64,000 bases of DNA from Oenococcus kitaharae DSM 17330 (GCF_000241055.1 NZ_CM001398.1:373541-437540), one strand, 5' to 3'; shown: positions 50,836 to 62,945, numbered from the stretch's first letter. Notes: generated by a model not told the origin, from the sequence alone. Translations and numbers: made by a program.

Positions 50836-51057
50836 TTGAAAAAAGTTCAGATCAACACCGAATTTATTACGCTAGGTCAATTATTGAAGATTGAGAATAT
50901 AGTTGATTCTGGTGGCAGCGCAAAGTTTTTTCTAAGAGAAAATCCAAGCTCTTTTTTTATAAACGGTGAAGCGGATAACCGGCGTGGTAGGAAATTACGT
51001 CCCGGGGATATGATCAGCATTAAGCAGGTTGGAGAGTACCAAATTGTTTCTCAATAA
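50836..51057 (+). CDS. yaaA: S4-domain RNA-binding protein YaaA
   Basis: 73-aa S4 domain protein: FITLGQLLKIENIVDSGGSA, FFINGEADNRRGRKLRPGDM. The TTG start at 50836 follows GGGGGTG by 6 nt; the longer frame extends into the promoter. Always found between dnaN and recF in Firmicutes. Role in ribosome or recF expression unclear. Confidence 0.92.
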   Translation: MKKVQINTEFITLGQLLKIENIVDSGGSAKFFLRENPSSFFINGEADNRRGRKLRPGDMISIKQVGEYQIVSQ

Positions 51058-52165
51058 TCTTAGGCTTGTTAATTTCCGAAACTATAAAGAATTAAATGTG
51101 GCTTTTTCACATTCGATCAATGTTTTAATCGGTAATAATGCCCAAGGAAAAACCAATTTATTAGAAGCAATTTATTTTTTATCCATGGGAAGATCTCATC
51201 GTGATAGCAATGACAGAGATTTAATTAACTGGTCAGCAAAGTCGGCTGTCATTAGCGGGGAGATTGAAAGCAGAACAGCTCGTTATCCTTTAGAAGTCCG
51301 AATTGAGAAGGGTGGAAAAAGAGTTCTAGTCAACCACCTTACCGAAAACCGGCTATCCGATTATATCGGTAATTTGAATAGCGTTTTGTTTGCACCTGAA
51401 GATTTGGAATTAGTAAAAGGCTCTCCCGGTGTTCGACGAAAATTTATCGATAGCGAATTTGCTCAAATGTCCAGCAATTATTTGTTTAACCTGCTGCAAT
51501 ATCGTAACGCGTTAAAGGACCGTAACGCGTATCTGAAAAACATCAAATGGGTGGCCAACTCGCCTAAGTTTGATGAAACTTATTTAAGTGTTTTGGATGA
51601 TCAACTAATTAAGTTTGGCAGTGCTATCATTCTGCAACGCTTTTCTTTAATCCAAACTTTAGAAGCCTACGCACGTGAAGTTCATCTGGCGATCTCAAAA
51701 ATCGAAGAATTGAAACTTTGCTACATTACTTTTCCAACAGTCAACGAACAGTCCAGTCAAGAGGAAATTAGTGAGATTTTTAAAAAACAGTTATTAAAAA
51801 ATCGGAATCGTGAACTTTTCTTGAAATCGACAAGTGTTGGTCCTCATCACGATGACCTCAAATTTTTGATTAACGGGAAAGAAGTTGGTTCCTTTGCTTC
51901 TCAAGGCCAGCAGCGTACGACGGCGCTGTCGATTCGATTAGCGGAAATTGAAATGATGAAATTTGAGACCGGTGAATATCCGATTTTGTTGCTAGACGAT
52001 GTACTTTCTGAATTAGATGGCAAAAGGCAGACACAACTATTAGATTTTATTCAGGATAAGGTTCAAACTTTTTTGACCACCGCAAGTCTTTCTGACATCG
52101 ACAAGGGACTAATCAAAGATCCAAAAATTTATCACGTGAAGGATGGAGTACTTATTAATGATTGA
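51044..52165 (+). CDS. recF: DNA replication and repair protein RecF
   Basis: 373-aa SMC-like ATPase for RecFOR-mediated gap repair. [12 protein letters not shown], Walker [18 protein letters not shown], signature [16 protein letters not shown], Walker [16 protein letters not shown] start ([11 protein letters not shown]) 7 nt after GGAGAG, inside the 3' end of yaaA (overlap 14 nt). Confidence 0.96.
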   Translation: MFLNNLRLVNFRNYKELNVAFSHSINVLIGNNAQGKTNLLEAIYFLSMGRSHRDSNDRDLINWSAKSAVISGEIESRTARYPLEVRIEKGGKRVLVNHLTENRLSDYIGNLNSVLFAPEDLELVKGSPGVRRKFIDSEFAQMSSNYLFNLLQYRNALKDRNAYLKNIKWVANSPKFDETYLSVLDDQLIKFGSAIILQRFSLIQTLEAYAREVHLAISKIEELKLCYITFPTVNEQSSQEEISEIFKKQLLKNRNRELFLKSTSVGPHHDDLKFLINGKEVGSFASQGQQRTTALSIRLAEIEMMKFETGEYPILLLDDVLSELDGKRQTQLLDFIQDKVQTFLTTASLSDIDKGLIKDPKIYHVKDGVLIND

Positions 52166-54116
52166 TGAAAAAAATAATAATCAAATAGCACCTGATGATA
52201 ATAATGCTTACGGCGGATCTTCAATCCAAATTCTTGAAGGTCTTGAAGCTGTCCGTAAACGTCCAGGAATGTACATAGGATCAACTGCTAGTTCTGGATT
52301 GCATCATCTGGTCTGGGAAATCATTGATAACGGGATTGATGAAGCTTTAGCCGGATTTGCACATCATGTCACACTAACAATTGAGAAGGACAATTCGATT
52401 ACTGTGACCGATGACGGCCGTGGTGTCCCTGTTGAGATCCAGCCTAAAACTGGTCGTCCAGCCATGGAAGCCGTTTTCACAATTTTGCACGCGGGCGGTA
52501 AATTTGATTCGAAAAACTACAAGGTATCCGGCGGTCTTCATGGAGTTGGTGCTTCGGTTGTTAATGCATTATCCAAAGAAATGGACGTACGCGTCTATCG
52601 TGACGGAAAAATTTATTATATGGATTTTCAGCGCGGCCATATTCAAACAGAGATGAAACTTTTGGATGAGCCAATGCGCTTAGAACGTGGCACCATTGTT
52701 CATTTTGCTCCGGATCCAGATATTTTTCGAGAGACGACAACTTTTGACTATAATACTTTAGCCAGTCGTATTCGTGAATTGGCCTTTTTGAATAAAGGAC
52801 TGCGTCTATCAATTACAGATCGGCGTGTCGAACCAGAGAAAAAAGAATCTTTCATGTACGAGGGCGGTATCGCAGAATATGTGAAATTTTTGAATAAAAA
52901 TAAACAGCCCCTATTCCCAGAACCCGTCTATGTGGAAGGTGAAGAAAATGGTATCCAAGTAGAAGTTGCTTTACAGTATACAGATGCCGTTGCTGAGACA
53001 TTAATGAGCTTCACGAATAATATCCATACGCACGAAGGCGGAACTCATGAGACCGGCTTTAAAATGGCGCTGACACGAATCATCAATGATTATGCTAAGA
53101 AAAAAGGCATATTGAAAGATTCCGATGATCCTTTGACTGGCGAAGATGTCCGCGAAGGCATTACGGCGATTGTTTCGATTAAGCATCCAGACCCTCAATT
53201 TGAAGGTCAGACCAAAACTAAGTTGGGGAATACCGATGCGCAACAGGCAGTCAACCATCAATTTTCGACAATTTTCAATCGTTTTATGATGGAAAATCCA
53301 GAAACGGCTCGCGCCATTGCCAACAAGGGTATTATTGCATCCAAAGCACGAGTAGCTGCTAAAAAAGCTCGTGATTTGACCCGACGCAAGTCAGGACTGG
53401 AAATCAGTGCGCTTGCCGGTAAACTAGCCGATAACACATCAAAAGATCCCGATATTTCTGAATTGTTTATCGTCGAGGGTGATTCTGCCGGCGGTTCTGC
53501 TAAACAAGGCCGTTCACGTTTAACACAGGCCATTCTGCCTATCAGGGGAAAAATTCTCAATGTTGAAAAAGCGACCCTAGATAAAGTACTGGCCAACGAA
53601 GAGATTCGTTCTCTATTTACAGCGATGGGAACTGGATTTGGTGATGAATTTGATATCAGCAAAGCCCATTACCACAAGGTCATTATTATGACTGATGCCG
53701 ATGTCGATGGTGCTCATATTCGGACACTTCTTTTGACGCTATTTTTCAGGCATATGCGGCCATTAATTGATGCAGGTTATATTTACATCGCTCAGCCGCC
53801 TTTGTATGGTGTCGCGATTGGAAATTCTGATCAGCGTGTATATCTGGACTCAGATGAAGAACTTGATCGTTACATTGCAACATTGCCGGCTAGTCCGAAA
53901 CCAAGAATCCAGCGTTATAAGGGACTTGGTGAGATGGATGCCGAACAGCTTTGGGATACGACTATGGATCCTAAGCATCGGCGTCTGCTGCGAGTTAGTC
54001 CTGACTACCAGCCGGAGGTTGATACGACTTTTGATATGCTGATGGGTGATCGCGTCGAACCGAGACGTGAGTTCATTGAAGATAATGCACAATTTGTTGA
54101 AGATTTGGATGTTTGA
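52158..54116 (+). CDS. gyrB: DNA gyrase subunit B
   Basis: 652-aa GHKL ATPase and Toprim subunit: [55 protein letters not shown], Toprim [16 protein letters not shown] and [17 protein letters not shown]-terminal [18 protein letters not shown] 52158 after GGATGGAG; overlaps the recF stop. Confidence 0.98.
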   Translation: MIDEKNNNQIAPDDNNAYGGSSIQILEGLEAVRKRPGMYIGSTASSGLHHLVWEIIDNGIDEALAGFAHHVTLTIEKDNSITVTDDGRGVPVEIQPKTGRPAMEAVFTILHAGGKFDSKNYKVSGGLHGVGASVVNALSKEMDVRVYRDGKIYYMDFQRGHIQTEMKLLDEPMRLERGTIVHFAPDPDIFRETTTFDYNTLASRIRELAFLNKGLRLSITDRRVEPEKKESFMYEGGIAEYVKFLNKNKQPLFPEPVYVEGEENGIQVEVALQYTDAVAETLMSFTNNIHTHEGGTHETGFKMALTRIINDYAKKKGILKDSDDPLTGEDVREGITAIVSIKHPDPQFEGQTKTKLGNTDAQQAVNHQFSTIFNRFMMENPETARAIANKGIIASKARVAAKKARDLTRRKSGLEISALAGKLADNTSKDPDISELFIVEGDSAGGSAKQGRSRLTQAILPIRGKILNVEKATLDKVLANEEIRSLFTAMGTGFGDEFDISKAHYHKVIIMTDADVDGAHIRTLLLTLFFRHMRPLIDAGYIYIAQPPLYGVAIGNSDQRVYLDSDEELDRYIATLPASPKPRIQRYKGLGEMDAEQLWDTTMDPKHRRLLRVSPDYQPEVDTTFDMLMGDRVEPRREFIEDNAQFVEDLDV

Positions 54117-54124
54117 GGAATTAT

Positions 54125-56695
54125 ATGACCGAAGAAGAAAATAACAATTTTACACCTGATTCCCGAATCAAGAGTGCCGATCTGAATAGCACGATGCGGA
54201 CTAGTTTTTTATCTTATGCGATGTCTGTTATCGTGGCTCGCGCGTTGCCAGATGTACGAGATGGTTTGAAGCCGGTTCACCGTCGTATTTTGTATGGTAT
54301 GAACGAATTAGGCGTCACGCCTGATAAACCGCATAAAAAATCGGCTCGTATTGTTGGAGACGTCATGGGAAAATTTCATCCGCATGGCGATTCGGCAATC
54401 TATGAATCGCTAGTTAGAATGGCACAGCCTTTCAGTTATCGTTACCCGCTGGTGGACGGCCATGGAAATTTTGGATCTGTTGATGGTGATCCAGCTGCCG
54501 CAATGAGATATACCGAAGCGCGTTTATCTAAAATTGCTTTGGAGATGCTGCGAGATATCAATAAAGACACGGTAGATTTTCAGCCCAGCTATGATGGCGA
54601 TAACCGGGAACCGGTTGTGTTACCGGCTCGTTTTCCTAACTTGCTGGTAAACGGTGCACAAGGAATTGCGGTTGGAATGGCAACCAATATTCCGACGCAT
54701 AATTTACGAGAAGTCGTGGCAGCTATTCATGTTTTAATGGACAATCCCGATGCAACGGTTGCTGATTTGATGGAAGTATTGCCGGGACCGGATTTTCCGA
54801 CTGGTGCGATTGTCATGGGCAAAGCCGGTATTAGACGGGCTTATGAGACTGGTCGCGGGTCTGTCACGGTTCGTTCCAAAGTTGATATTGAGACAACTTC
54901 GACCGGGCATGAACGGATCGCCATTTCTGAATTGCCTTATATGGTCAATAAAGCCAAGCTGATTGAACGCATTCGAGAATTAGTTTTGGAGAAAAAAATG
55001 GATGGTATTACAGCTATCCGAGATGAGTCAGATCAAAAAGGCCTGCGAGTGGCGATCGATGTTGGGCGAGATGCAAATGCCAACGTTGTTCTCAATAACC
55101 TTTATAAACAGACACTCCTGCAGACGAGCTTTTCCTTTAACATGATTGCCATTAATCATGGTAAGCCTCAGACAATGAGCCTCAAGCAGATCTTGGTGGC
55201 TTACCTGGAGCATCAACGTGAAATTATCCGCCGTCGGACTGAATTTGATTTAAAGAAGGCACAAGATCGCGCTCATATTCTCGAAGGACTGCGTATTGCG
55301 TTAGACCATATTGATAAAATCATTGCCTTAATCCGTGCCAGCTCGACAGCTGAAATTGCCAAGACCGAGTTGATCACGCGTTACCAATTGTCTGATAAGC
55401 AGGCACAAGCTATCTTGGATATGCGTCTGGTACGTTTGACAGGATTGGAACGCGACAAGATTGAAGCTGAATACAATGATCTGCTCAAATCAATTGAGGA
55501 CTACAAAGATATTTTGTCTAAGCCGGAACGGATTGATCGGGTTATTTATCAAGAACTGCTGGATATTTCTAATAAATTTGGGGATGACCGTCGTACAGAA
55601 CTGCAGGTAGGCGATGTAACATCGATTGAAGATGAAGATTTGATTGATGAAGAAGATGTTTTGATCTCTTTGACACATAAAGGCTATATCAAACGGCTTT
55701 CGACAAACGAGTTCCATACGCAGAATCGTGGCGGCCGTGGTGTCCAGGGAATGAATACGCATGATGATGATTTTGTGGAACAGCTTGTTTCGACGAGTAC
55801 CCATGATACTTTATTATTCTTCTCTGATCTCGGCAAAGTCTACAAAATGAAGGGCTATGAAGTTCCTGAGTATGGTCGCCAAGCCAAGGGAATCCCTGTA
55901 ATCAACCTACTAGGTTTGGATTCCGGTGAACGTGTACAAGCTGTGATTAATGTCCGCGGGGAAGCAGCCTCATCGAAGAACTTTCTCTTCTTCACCACGA
56001 GACTCGGCACTGTTAAACGCACTGCTGTATCTGAATTTACCAATATTCGTCAGTCGGGTCTTCGTGCGATTAATCTGCATGATGATGATTCCTTGATTAG
56101 TGTGCTGCTGACAGATGGCAAAAAGAATATTGTTATCGCATCCCATTCTGGTTATGCTGTATCTTTTGCCGAACTAGATGTGCGTGCCATGGGCAGAACC
56201 GCTTCTGGTGTTCGCGGGATGAATTTACGGACTGGCGATTATGTTGTTGCTGCTGACTTGCTGATTCCCGGTCAGAATGTTTTGGCGATTACGGAAAAAG
56301 GTTACGGAAAACAGACCGCAGTTGAAGAGTATCCAATACGCGGTCGTGGCGGCAAAGGCTATAAAACAGCTAATATCTCTGAAAAGAATGGGCCTTTAGC
56401 TGGTTTAGCTGTTGTTTCCGGTAATGAAGATATCATGATTACCACTGATTCTGGTGTCATGATTCGCTTTAAAGCCGGGGATGTTTCAATTACCGGAAGA
56501 GCCACCTTAGGAGTTCGTGTTATTCGAATCGAGGAAGGTTCTAAAGTTGCTACTTTGGCTAAAGTTGAAGCAGAAGATGATGAAACTTCGCAAGATGAAG
56601 TAGGATCTGCAGAAGACCAGACAGATAACGCAACAAAAGTTCAAAATCTTGCTGATCAATTAATTGATGAGAATAAAGATGATAAACAAGATTAA
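54125..56695 (+). CDS. gyrA: DNA gyrase subunit A
   Basis: 856-aa subunit with the quinolone-resistance region [19 protein letters not shown], the active tyrosine in [11 protein letters not shown], the GyrA-box-type repeats in the C-terminal domain ([12 protein letters not shown]) and an acidic end ([18 protein letters not shown]). ATG 54125 after GAGGAA, 8 nt beyond gyrB. Confidence 0.98.
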   Translation: MTEEENNNFTPDSRIKSADLNSTMRTSFLSYAMSVIVARALPDVRDGLKPVHRRILYGMNELGVTPDKPHKKSARIVGDVMGKFHPHGDSAIYESLVRMAQPFSYRYPLVDGHGNFGSVDGDPAAAMRYTEARLSKIALEMLRDINKDTVDFQPSYDGDNREPVVLPARFPNLLVNGAQGIAVGMATNIPTHNLREVVAAIHVLMDNPDATVADLMEVLPGPDFPTGAIVMGKAGIRRAYETGRGSVTVRSKVDIETTSTGHERIAISELPYMVNKAKLIERIRELVLEKKMDGITAIRDESDQKGLRVAIDVGRDANANVVLNNLYKQTLLQTSFSFNMIAINHGKPQTMSLKQILVAYLEHQREIIRRRTEFDLKKAQDRAHILEGLRIALDHIDKIIALIRASSTAEIAKTELITRYQLSDKQAQAILDMRLVRLTGLERDKIEAEYNDLLKSIEDYKDILSKPERIDRVIYQELLDISNKFGDDRRTELQVGDVTSIEDEDLIDEEDVLISLTHKGYIKRLSTNEFHTQNRGGRGVQGMNTHDDDFVEQLVSTSTHDTLLFFSDLGKVYKMKGYEVPEYGRQAKGIPVINLLGLDSGERVQAVINVRGEAASSKNFLFFTTRLGTVKRTAVSEFTNIRQSGLRAINLHDDDSLISVLLTDGKKNIVIASHSGYAVSFAELDVRAMGRTASGVRGMNLRTGDYVVAADLLIPGQNVLAITEKGYGKQTAVEEYPIRGRGGKGYKTANISEKNGPLAGLAVVSGNEDIMITTDSGVMIRFKAGDVSITGRATLGVRVIRIEEGSKVATLAKVEAEDDETSQDEVGSAEDQTDNATKVQNLADQLIDENKDDKQD

Positions 56696-56732
56696 TAAAA
56701 ACCACTTCATGATTGAGGTGGTTTTTATTAAT
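56696..56732 (+). terminator. Terminator of the gyrA operon
   Basis: AAAAACCAC - ttcatgattgag - GTGGTTTTTAT. Confidence 0.75.
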
Positions 56733-56754
56733 CTTAAAAAAAATAAGCAGACTT

Positions 56755-57585
56755 TTATTGATACCACCAAGTATCGTAAATAGTTACCGGTAAATGGCGC
56801 TTTTGTTTGGTACTAAGATACAGTTTTTCGATTGTTTCGGCCGCCTGTTCAGGTACCTGACGTCCCTCTAAGTAGTCGTCAATATATTTATAAGAAACCC
56901 CCAATGCCACCTCGTCAGGCAGCTGAGGACGCTCATCTTCGAGATCTGCAGATGGTACTTTGTTATATAGAGCCTCGGGCGCGTGTAGAAATTTCAGCAT
57001 TTGTTTGCCCTGACGCTTATTTAACCGCCACAAGGGATCGATATCGGTTCCGCCGTCACCATATTTGGTAAAGAAACCAGCAAAAGCTTCAGCAGCGTGA
57101 TCTGTACCAACAACGACGCCGGCGTGCTCTCTTGCAACTGCATATTGAGCAATCATACGCATCTTGGGTTTAATCGAACCCCGGCTCATATCGTCAACGA
57201 CCAAACCGGCATCTCGCAAGGTTGCTGTCAGTGCATCTGTCGCTGCTTTGATGTTGGTTGTCACTGTTATATCGGGCTCAATGAAATCTAGAGCAGCTCG
57301 TGCATCATCTTCATCGGCTTGCTGGCCATATGGTTGTCTGATCGCAACGAATTGATAGGACGAATCCTTTTTCTCTTCTCTTAATTCTTGAATGGCTGTT
57401 TGTGCAAGCTTACCTGCTAAGGTCGAATCTTGACCACCTGAAATAGCTAAAGCATAGCTTTTATAATTTGGATTAGCTAGTAAATAGTTTTTTAAAAAGG
57501 AAATTGAGCGGTCAATTTCTTCTTTGGGATCGATAACCGGCTGTACATGCAGGTCAGCAATGATTTCAGCTTGTAAAAGTCTCAT
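56755..57585 (-). CDS. nadE: NH3-dependent NAD+ synthetase
   Basis: 276-aa N-type ATP pyrophosphatase: [18 protein letters not shown] motif (SGGxDS), [33 protein letters not shown] and [21 protein letters not shown] 57585 chosen with AGGAGA 10 nt upstream; the longer frame has no signal for translation. Last step of NAD biosynthesis. Convergent with gyrA. Confidence 0.96.
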   Translation of the reverse strand: MRLLQAEIIADLHVQPVIDPKEEIDRSISFLKNYLLANPNYKSYALAISGGQDSTLAGKLAQTAIQELREEKKDSSYQFVAIRQPYGQQADEDDARAALDFIEPDITVTTNIKAATDALTATLRDAGLVVDDMSRGSIKPKMRMIAQYAVAREHAGVVVGTDHAAEAFAGFFTKYGDGGTDIDPLWRLNKRQGKQMLKFLHAPEALYNKVPSADLEDERPQLPDEVALGVSYKYIDDYLEGRQVPEQAAETIEKLYLSTKQKRHLPVTIYDTWWYQ

Positions 57586-57833
57586 TAGTTCTGTTCTCCT
57601 GATGATTTTTGTTCTTTTGTTCTTCTGGGGCAACCAACTGCCCATTGAAGACATTCTTTGGATAATCAAGATTATTCTACCTTTTTTTGCTTCCTGTAGC
57701 GGATTTCAGTCAGCTGCAATTGTTTATATAAAAATGAAGAAGATATATCCTATAGATGGCTGATATTTTAAGTGTGAGAGAGAAATATACGAAATTAAAT
57801 TCTAGAGATCATCAGACGAAACGAGGTTTGAAA

Positions 57834-59303
57834 ATGACAGAAATTTTAAATAAGTATTTATTTGACGAAAAAGCTTATGACTATCACGATGCGGCTTATA
57901 AAGCTTTGGTTGTGCCCAAAACTAAAGTTCATAGCCTTAGAATTCCAAAAATTCTAGAAGCAGACAAAATCCAAGGGGACACAATTTATTACACCATTCG
58001 TGCACAAACAGGAGAAACACAAATTTTAGATGGCAAGCCAACCGCTACATGGGGATATGATGCCAGTGTCCTTGGGCCCTTAATCAAATTCGTATCAGGC
58101 AAACACTACCATTTGACTTTGATTAACAACCTGCCCGAAGTGACAACTTGGCATTGGCATGGATTGGATATTCCCGGTCCAATCGAAGACGGAGGTCCGC
58201 ACGCACCGGTACGGCCTGGTGAAAAAAAAGAGATCGAATTTGATATCAATCAGCAAACGATGACAGCTTGGCTTCATCCGCATCCATGTCCACATACTGC
58301 AGAACAGGTCTGGCATGGCTTGGCAGCACCTGTTGCCGTGATTAATCCGGCAGATAATTTGCCACAAATTCCACATGATTGGGGAATTGACGATATTCCG
58401 ATTATTTTCCAGGATCGAACCTTCCACGATAATCAATTAGACTATCAAAGCGATTATGATATGGATGGAACCTTGGGGGACACTGCTTTGGTAAACGGTA
58501 CTGCAAACGCCGAATTTACAGTAACACGGCCTTGGCTTCGTTTGAGAGTATTGAATGGTGCTAACCGGCGGGAACTTCGGCTAAATTCAAATGATAATAT
58601 CACAATGACACAGATAGCATCGGATGGCGGCTTTTTGCCGCACGCGGTTCCGCTGACTAAATTAATGCTGACTTGCGCCGAACGAGCAGAATTGCTGCTT
58701 GATTTTTCATCATATAAAACTGGTGATCAAGTCGTATTGAAAGCTGACGACACGCCGATTCTGAGACTTAAAGTCGGTGATTTTACAGAAGATAACCGTT
58801 CACAGTTACCGGCAACTTTAAAGCAGATTGAACGTGGTTTTACCGGTGGTGCCACACATAAAGTTGTTATGGCTGGGATGGATGATTCTGTTCGGATTAA
58901 TGACAAGCTTTATGACATGACCCGTATTGACGACCAGCAGGTAATGGGTAAAAACGAAATTTGGGATGTTTCTAATACAAATGATGATATGCCGGGTATG
59001 GGAATGATTCATCCATTCCATATGCATGGCATGTCCTTTCTCGTGTTATCCAGAAATGGGCATGACCCCTATCCGAACGAATTTGGTTTTAAAGATACGA
59101 TTGGTGTTAATCCTGGCGAGCACGTTAGACTGCTGGTTAGATTTTCTGTTCCCGGTATCTTCATGTATCACTGCCACATATTGGAACACGAAGATACTGG
59201 TATGATGGCTCAAATTGAGGTCATTGATCCAGCACATCCGATACACTGGGATTTGAAAGATTTGTGCGAGAAAAATGGTGTCGATCCGCATATGCAGATG
59301 TAG
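57834..59303 (+). CDS. Multicopper oxidase (laccase-like)
   Basis: 489-aa three-domain copper oxidase. Type 2/3 copper ligands: TWHWHGLDIPG (near residue 105) and WLHPHPC (about 145), C-terminal HPFHMHGMSFLVL and the type 1 site MYHCHILEHEDTGMMAQ near residue 445. No signal peptide, so probably cytosolic like CueO-less LAB laccases; no Met-rich insert. Oxidises phenolics, amines or Cu(I) with reduction of oxygen to water. ATG 57834 after ACGAGGT. Stand-alone gene. Confidence 0.93.
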   Translation: MTEILNKYLFDEKAYDYHDAAYKALVVPKTKVHSLRIPKILEADKIQGDTIYYTIRAQTGETQILDGKPTATWGYDASVLGPLIKFVSGKHYHLTLINNLPEVTTWHWHGLDIPGPIEDGGPHAPVRPGEKKEIEFDINQQTMTAWLHPHPCPHTAEQVWHGLAAPVAVINPADNLPQIPHDWGIDDIPIIFQDRTFHDNQLDYQSDYDMDGTLGDTALVNGTANAEFTVTRPWLRLRVLNGANRRELRLNSNDNITMTQIASDGGFLPHAVPLTKLMLTCAERAELLLDFSSYKTGDQVVLKADDTPILRLKVGDFTEDNRSQLPATLKQIERGFTGGATHKVVMAGMDDSVRINDKLYDMTRIDDQQVMGKNEIWDVSNTNDDMPGMGMIHPFHMHGMSFLVLSRNGHDPYPNEFGFKDTIGVNPGEHVRLLVRFSVPGIFMYHCHILEHEDTGMMAQIEVIDPAHPIHWDLKDLCEKNGVDPHMQM

Positions 59304-59342
59304 TCTGTTTGTTTTTGAAACATAGCTTGAAGTTGATGCAGC

Positions 59343-59439
59343 TTGCTTTTAAGCGCGTTTCCCTGTATCATATTTGTCCGTGATGAAATACTCACTTTCC
59401 TTACCGCTTAGGCGGTCAGAGACCAAAAGGAGGTAAAAA
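59343..59439 (+). promoter_or_regulatory. rpsF operon promoter and leader (possible bS6:bS18 autoregulatory hairpin)
   Basis: TTGCTT (59343-59348), 17-nt spacer, TATCAT (59366-59371). The leader contains ACCGC-ttag-GCGGT, a short hairpin with a CCG like those bound by bS6:bS18 in other bacteria. The motif is only an outline match. Confidence 0.5.
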
Positions 59440-59886
59440 ATGGCTAGTTATGAATTAACTTATATTGTTCGTCCTGACTTAGATAAAGACGCAAAAGCAG
59501 CTTTGGTTGCACGTTTTGATAAAGTATTGACCGACAATGGCGCTACAATTGATAAATCCGAGGATTGGAATTCTCGTCGCTTCACATACGAGATTAACGG
59601 TTACCGAGAAGGAACTTATCATGTTGTTGTTTTTGCGGCCGCTGATGATAAAGCGACTAATGAATTTGATCGTTTGGCTAAGATCTCAGAAGACATCTTG
59701 CGTCATATGATCGTTGCTGTTGACCCTGCAAAACTTGCTGATGCTCACGCTAAACAAGCGGCAGCGGCACAAAGGGCAGCTGAGCGTCGTGCACAGCGTG
59801 AAGCTGAACGCAGCGCTGCACAAGCGCAATATAATGCTGCTAATGAGGCAAAAGCTGCATCAGCACCTGTATCAAGCGAAAAGTAA
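59440..59886 (+). CDS. rpsF: 30S ribosomal protein bS6 with an Ala-rich tail
   Basis: 148 aa. The conserved 95-residue core ([20 protein letters not shown], ..., [24 protein letters not shown] region) is followed by about 50 residues of Ala/Arg/Gln repeats ([20 protein letters not shown]). The extension is unusual for bS6, which normally ends near 95-100 aa. AGGAGG lies 7 nt before the ATG. First gene of rpsF-ssb-rpsR. Confidence 0.95.
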   Translation: MASYELTYIVRPDLDKDAKAALVARFDKVLTDNGATIDKSEDWNSRRFTYEINGYREGTYHVVVFAAADDKATNEFDRLAKISEDILRHMIVAVDPAKLADAHAKQAAAAQRAAERRAQREAERSAAQAQYNAANEAKAASAPVSSEK

Positions 59887-59894
59887 GGAGTTTT

Positions 59895-60440
59895 ATGATC
59901 AATCGAGTTGTATTAGTTGGCAGATTAACCCGTGATGTTGAATTACGCTATACCGGGAGCGGTGATGCGGTTGGCTCGTTTACGATTGCAGTTGAAAGAA
60001 ATTTTACAAATCGTGCCGGTGAACGTGAAGCGGATTTTATTAGTTGTGTTATTTGGCGCAAACCAGCAGAAAACTTTGCCAATTTTACAGGCAAAGGTGC
60101 CATGATTGCTGTCGAAGGACGTTTGCAAACGCGAAGTTATGATAATAATCAAGGTCAGAAAGTTTATGTGACTGAAGTTGTTGTAGATAATTTCCAGTTA
60201 TTAGAGACGCGGGCTCAATCTGAAGCTCGCCGTTCTCAAAATGGCAGTTCCGCGGCGCCTCAGCAGAACCAGAATAATTTTAAAATCCCGGCTCAGCAGT
60301 CAAATCCGTTTGACGCGCAATTTAACAATCAATCACAGTCAAGCTCAGCTAATAATGATCAATCTAGTGCTTCCAGCCCCTTTGATACAGATGCTGGAAA
60401 CAATTCGGTTGATATCTCGGATGATGATCTCCCATTCTAA
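59895..60440 (+). CDS. ssb: Single-stranded DNA-binding protein
   Basis: 181-aa SSB: OB fold MINRVVLVGRLTRDVELRYT, CVIWRKPAENFANF, LQTRSYDNNQGQKVYVTEVV, a Gln/Asn/Ser-rich linker (about 115-170) and the acidic tip DISDDDLPF that recruits partner proteins. AAGGAG before the ATG, 8 nt after rpsF. Confidence 0.98.
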   Translation: MINRVVLVGRLTRDVELRYTGSGDAVGSFTIAVERNFTNRAGEREADFISCVIWRKPAENFANFTGKGAMIAVEGRLQTRSYDNNQGQKVYVTEVVVDNFQLLETRAQSEARRSQNGSSAAPQQNQNNFKIPAQQSNPFDAQFNNQSQSSSANNDQSSASSPFDTDAGNNSVDISDDDLPF

Positions 60441-60464
60441 ATTTTTAAGAAAGGACTATCAATA

Positions 60465-60785
60465 ATGCCTGAAGAACATTCAAACCAAAGAACTCAGACT
60501 TTTAATGGCGAGCGGACAAACCGTCCTAGCCGTACTCCTCGTGGAGACGGTGATCGCCGCGGCCGTCGTCAAGGTGGCCGTCGTCGTGTCGATTACCTCG
60601 CTGTCAATCACATTGAATATGTCGACTATAAAGATACTGAGTTATTGCAGCGTTTCATTGCTGACAATGGTAAAATTTTGCCGCGCCGGATTACCGGCAC
60701 TAGTTCAAAAAATCAGCGTAAAATTGCAATTGCAGTTAAGCGTGCGCGCATCATGGCTTTACTGCCATTCGTTGCTAACAACTGA
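60465..60785 (+). CDS. rpsR: 30S ribosomal protein bS18 with an extended N-terminus
   Basis: 106 aa instead of the usual 75-80. About 35 extra N-terminal residues are rich in Arg/Gly/Asn ([19 protein letters not shown]), followed by the conserved core [20 protein letters not shown] and [26 protein letters not shown]-type site upstream. Third gene of the operon. Confidence 0.95.
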   Translation: MPEEHSNQRTQTFNGERTNRPSRTPRGDGDRRGRRQGGRRRVDYLAVNHIEYVDYKDTELLQRFIADNGKILPRRITGTSSKNQRKIAIAVKRARIMALLPFVANN

Positions 60786-60857
60786 TTTTCATATTGTTGG
60801 TTAAAAAGCATTTCCGTCAGGAGTGCTTTTTTGTTTCTTAAGAAAGGGTTAAAGTTC

Positions 60858-62945
60858 TTGGATCGTGATAAAATTAGATTCTTGATGAAGAAATATTCAA
60901 ATTTACCTGCCTTCATAAAAAATTATCGCGTCATCTATCTGATTGGCATTTTTTTGTTGCTGGCAATTAGTGGTTTCGTTTTTTCATTACGTTTTGGTCC
61001 GATTATTTCTGTCATATGGGTCGCGTTTGTCATTTTGGCTGCATTGCTCCTGTATAGCTTGATAAGTTCTTTAGGTGTTGACTTTCAGACATATATGACC
61101 AACCTGTATGGGCGAGTGTCTATTTCTCAAACAAGCGCGTTGGATCAAATGCCTATCGGTGTTATGCTGCTCAATTCAAACGGGGAAATTGAATGGGTGA
61201 ATGAGAATCTTTTGAATGTCATTGGTGATCGGTCGGTTATCGGCAAAAATATAAAAGATGCTGATCCTGAGCTTAATCAATTTGTACAAGCTAATAAAGA
61301 TAGCGGGCCGGCCGAAATCAGCTGGCGGGATGGTAAGTTCTCTCTTCAGGTTCAAGGAAATGGTCGAGCAATATTCCTTCTTGATCTAACAGACGTATCT
61401 AAATATGAACTGTTGTATCAAAATGACCGACTTTTTTACGGTTTAATCAACGTTGATAATTATGAAGAAGTTATTCAAGATGCAACGGATTCTGATTCAA
61501 GTCGTTTGATAGCATTTATTTCTGGCAGACTCGATAATTGGGCGAAAAAGTATCATTTGTTTTTACGACGGATATCAGCAGATCGTTATCTTTTTTTTGG
61601 ACGTTTGCCAAATTTAAAGCAGCTTGAAGACGATCGTTTTTCTATTTTGGATGAGATACGAGAAGAATCTTTAAAACAAAACATGCCTTTGTCTTTATCG
61701 GTCGGTATTGCATATGGTATTTCAGATTTAAATAACTTAGCTGATTTAGCACATCGAAATCTAGACTTAGCCTTAGGCCGAGGCGGCGATCAGGTTGTGA
61801 TTCGCGACAACGAAAATCCAGCTATCTATTATGGCGGGACCTCAAATCCAATGGCCAAAAGAACACGAGTCAGAGCGCGTATGATTGATCAGGCTTTGTC
61901 GGATTTGCTAAACAACACTGATGTTGTCTTTATTTGCGGTCACCAAAATCCAGACATGGATTCTCTTGGTGCAGCTTTAGGCATCTGGCGAATGAGCCGT
62001 TTGCATGATTTGCCTGCCTACATTGTGATTGACGAACAAAATCTGCAGCGTGATGTCAAACTAGTCACGACAAAATTTAGCGAAGAAATTGCAGCTGCGA
62101 ATGCCAAAATTAAAGAGCAGGCAGCAGCTTCTGACGACAATCAGCCGCCTAAACTCATCGAGTATCCCTTCATTTCAGAAAAGAAAGCGATGGCGCTTGC
62201 CAGTGACCAAAGCCTTCTCGTACTCGTGGATCATTCTCGGCCGACCATTTCAGCTGCCGGACAACTTTTGGACCGATTAAAGTCTTCTTTGGTCGTGATT
62301 GATCATCACCGAATTGCTGATGAAGGTTTTGCTGAAAAACCACTGCTTTTCTATGTTGAACAATATGCCTCATCTACCTCTGAATTGGTTACTGAACTCT
62401 TAGGTTACGAGGATCGCCGCAAATCACCATTAACTAAAGTCGAGGCGACAGCATTGTTAGGCGGCATCCAGCTGGATACCAAGGGCTTTACAGCTCACAG
62501 CGGGTCAAGAACTTTTGATGCTGCTAGTTTTTTAAGGGCTGCTGGCGCTGATACACAATTATTGCGGAGCTTCGGTAAGGAATCCAAGGAAGATTTGCTA
62601 GTTAAAGCACATTTGTTAGAATTAACTGATCTAAACGAAAATATTGCAACCGTTGTTGGTGAAAATGAGATTGACTATAATTCTGTTTTAGCTGCTCAGG
62701 TTGCGGATGAACTCTTAAAAATTCAAGGCGCATCTGCCAGCTTTGTCATTACTCGCCGACCAGATAAGAAAGTTGGTGTTTCCGCTAGATCAGATGGCAG
62801 TGTTAATGTTCAATTGATTATGGAAAAAATTGGCGGCGGCGGATCGTTATCTAATGCAGCGGCACAAATCGAGACTGATAATATTGTTGAGGTTAAGCAG
62901 CAGTTGGAGAAAGTTATTTTTGATTCATCAGATGAAAAGAAATAG
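60858..62945 (+). CDS. gdpP: Cyclic-di-AMP phosphodiesterase GdpP
   Basis: 695-aa multidomain protein: two N-terminal helices (about 20-60), a PAS domain (about 85-190), a degenerate GGDEF domain (about 190-330, AYGISDLNNLADLAHRNLDL), then DHH (GHQNPDMDSLGAALGIWR, VVIDHHRIADEGFA) and DHHA1 (GGGGSLSNAAAQIETD). Breaks down c-di-AMP and so affects osmoregulation and beta-lactam tolerance. TTG 60858 is chosen because AAAGGG lies 9 nt upstream; ATG 60885 is the alternative. Confidence 0.93.
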   Translation: MDRDKIRFLMKKYSNLPAFIKNYRVIYLIGIFLLLAISGFVFSLRFGPIISVIWVAFVILAALLLYSLISSLGVDFQTYMTNLYGRVSISQTSALDQMPIGVMLLNSNGEIEWVNENLLNVIGDRSVIGKNIKDADPELNQFVQANKDSGPAEISWRDGKFSLQVQGNGRAIFLLDLTDVSKYELLYQNDRLFYGLINVDNYEEVIQDATDSDSSRLIAFISGRLDNWAKKYHLFLRRISADRYLFFGRLPNLKQLEDDRFSILDEIREESLKQNMPLSLSVGIAYGISDLNNLADLAHRNLDLALGRGGDQVVIRDNENPAIYYGGTSNPMAKRTRVRARMIDQALSDLLNNTDVVFICGHQNPDMDSLGAALGIWRMSRLHDLPAYIVIDEQNLQRDVKLVTTKFSEEIAAANAKIKEQAAASDDNQPPKLIEYPFISEKKAMALASDQSLLVLVDHSRPTISAAGQLLDRLKSSLVVIDHHRIADEGFAEKPLLFYVEQYASSTSELVTELLGYEDRRKSPLTKVEATALLGGIQLDTKGFTAHSGSRTFDAASFLRAAGADTQLLRSFGKESKEDLLVKAHLLELTDLNENIATVVGENEIDYNSVLAAQVADELLKIQGASASFVITRRPDKKVGVSARSDGSVNVQLIMEKIGGGGSLSNAAAQIETDNIVEVKQQLEKVIFDSSDEKK

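Noticed and set aside
52131..52140. Third parS-like site in the recF end (ATCACGTGAAGG)
   Set aside because: Only the central CACGTGAA matches; outer positions of the palindrome are absent.
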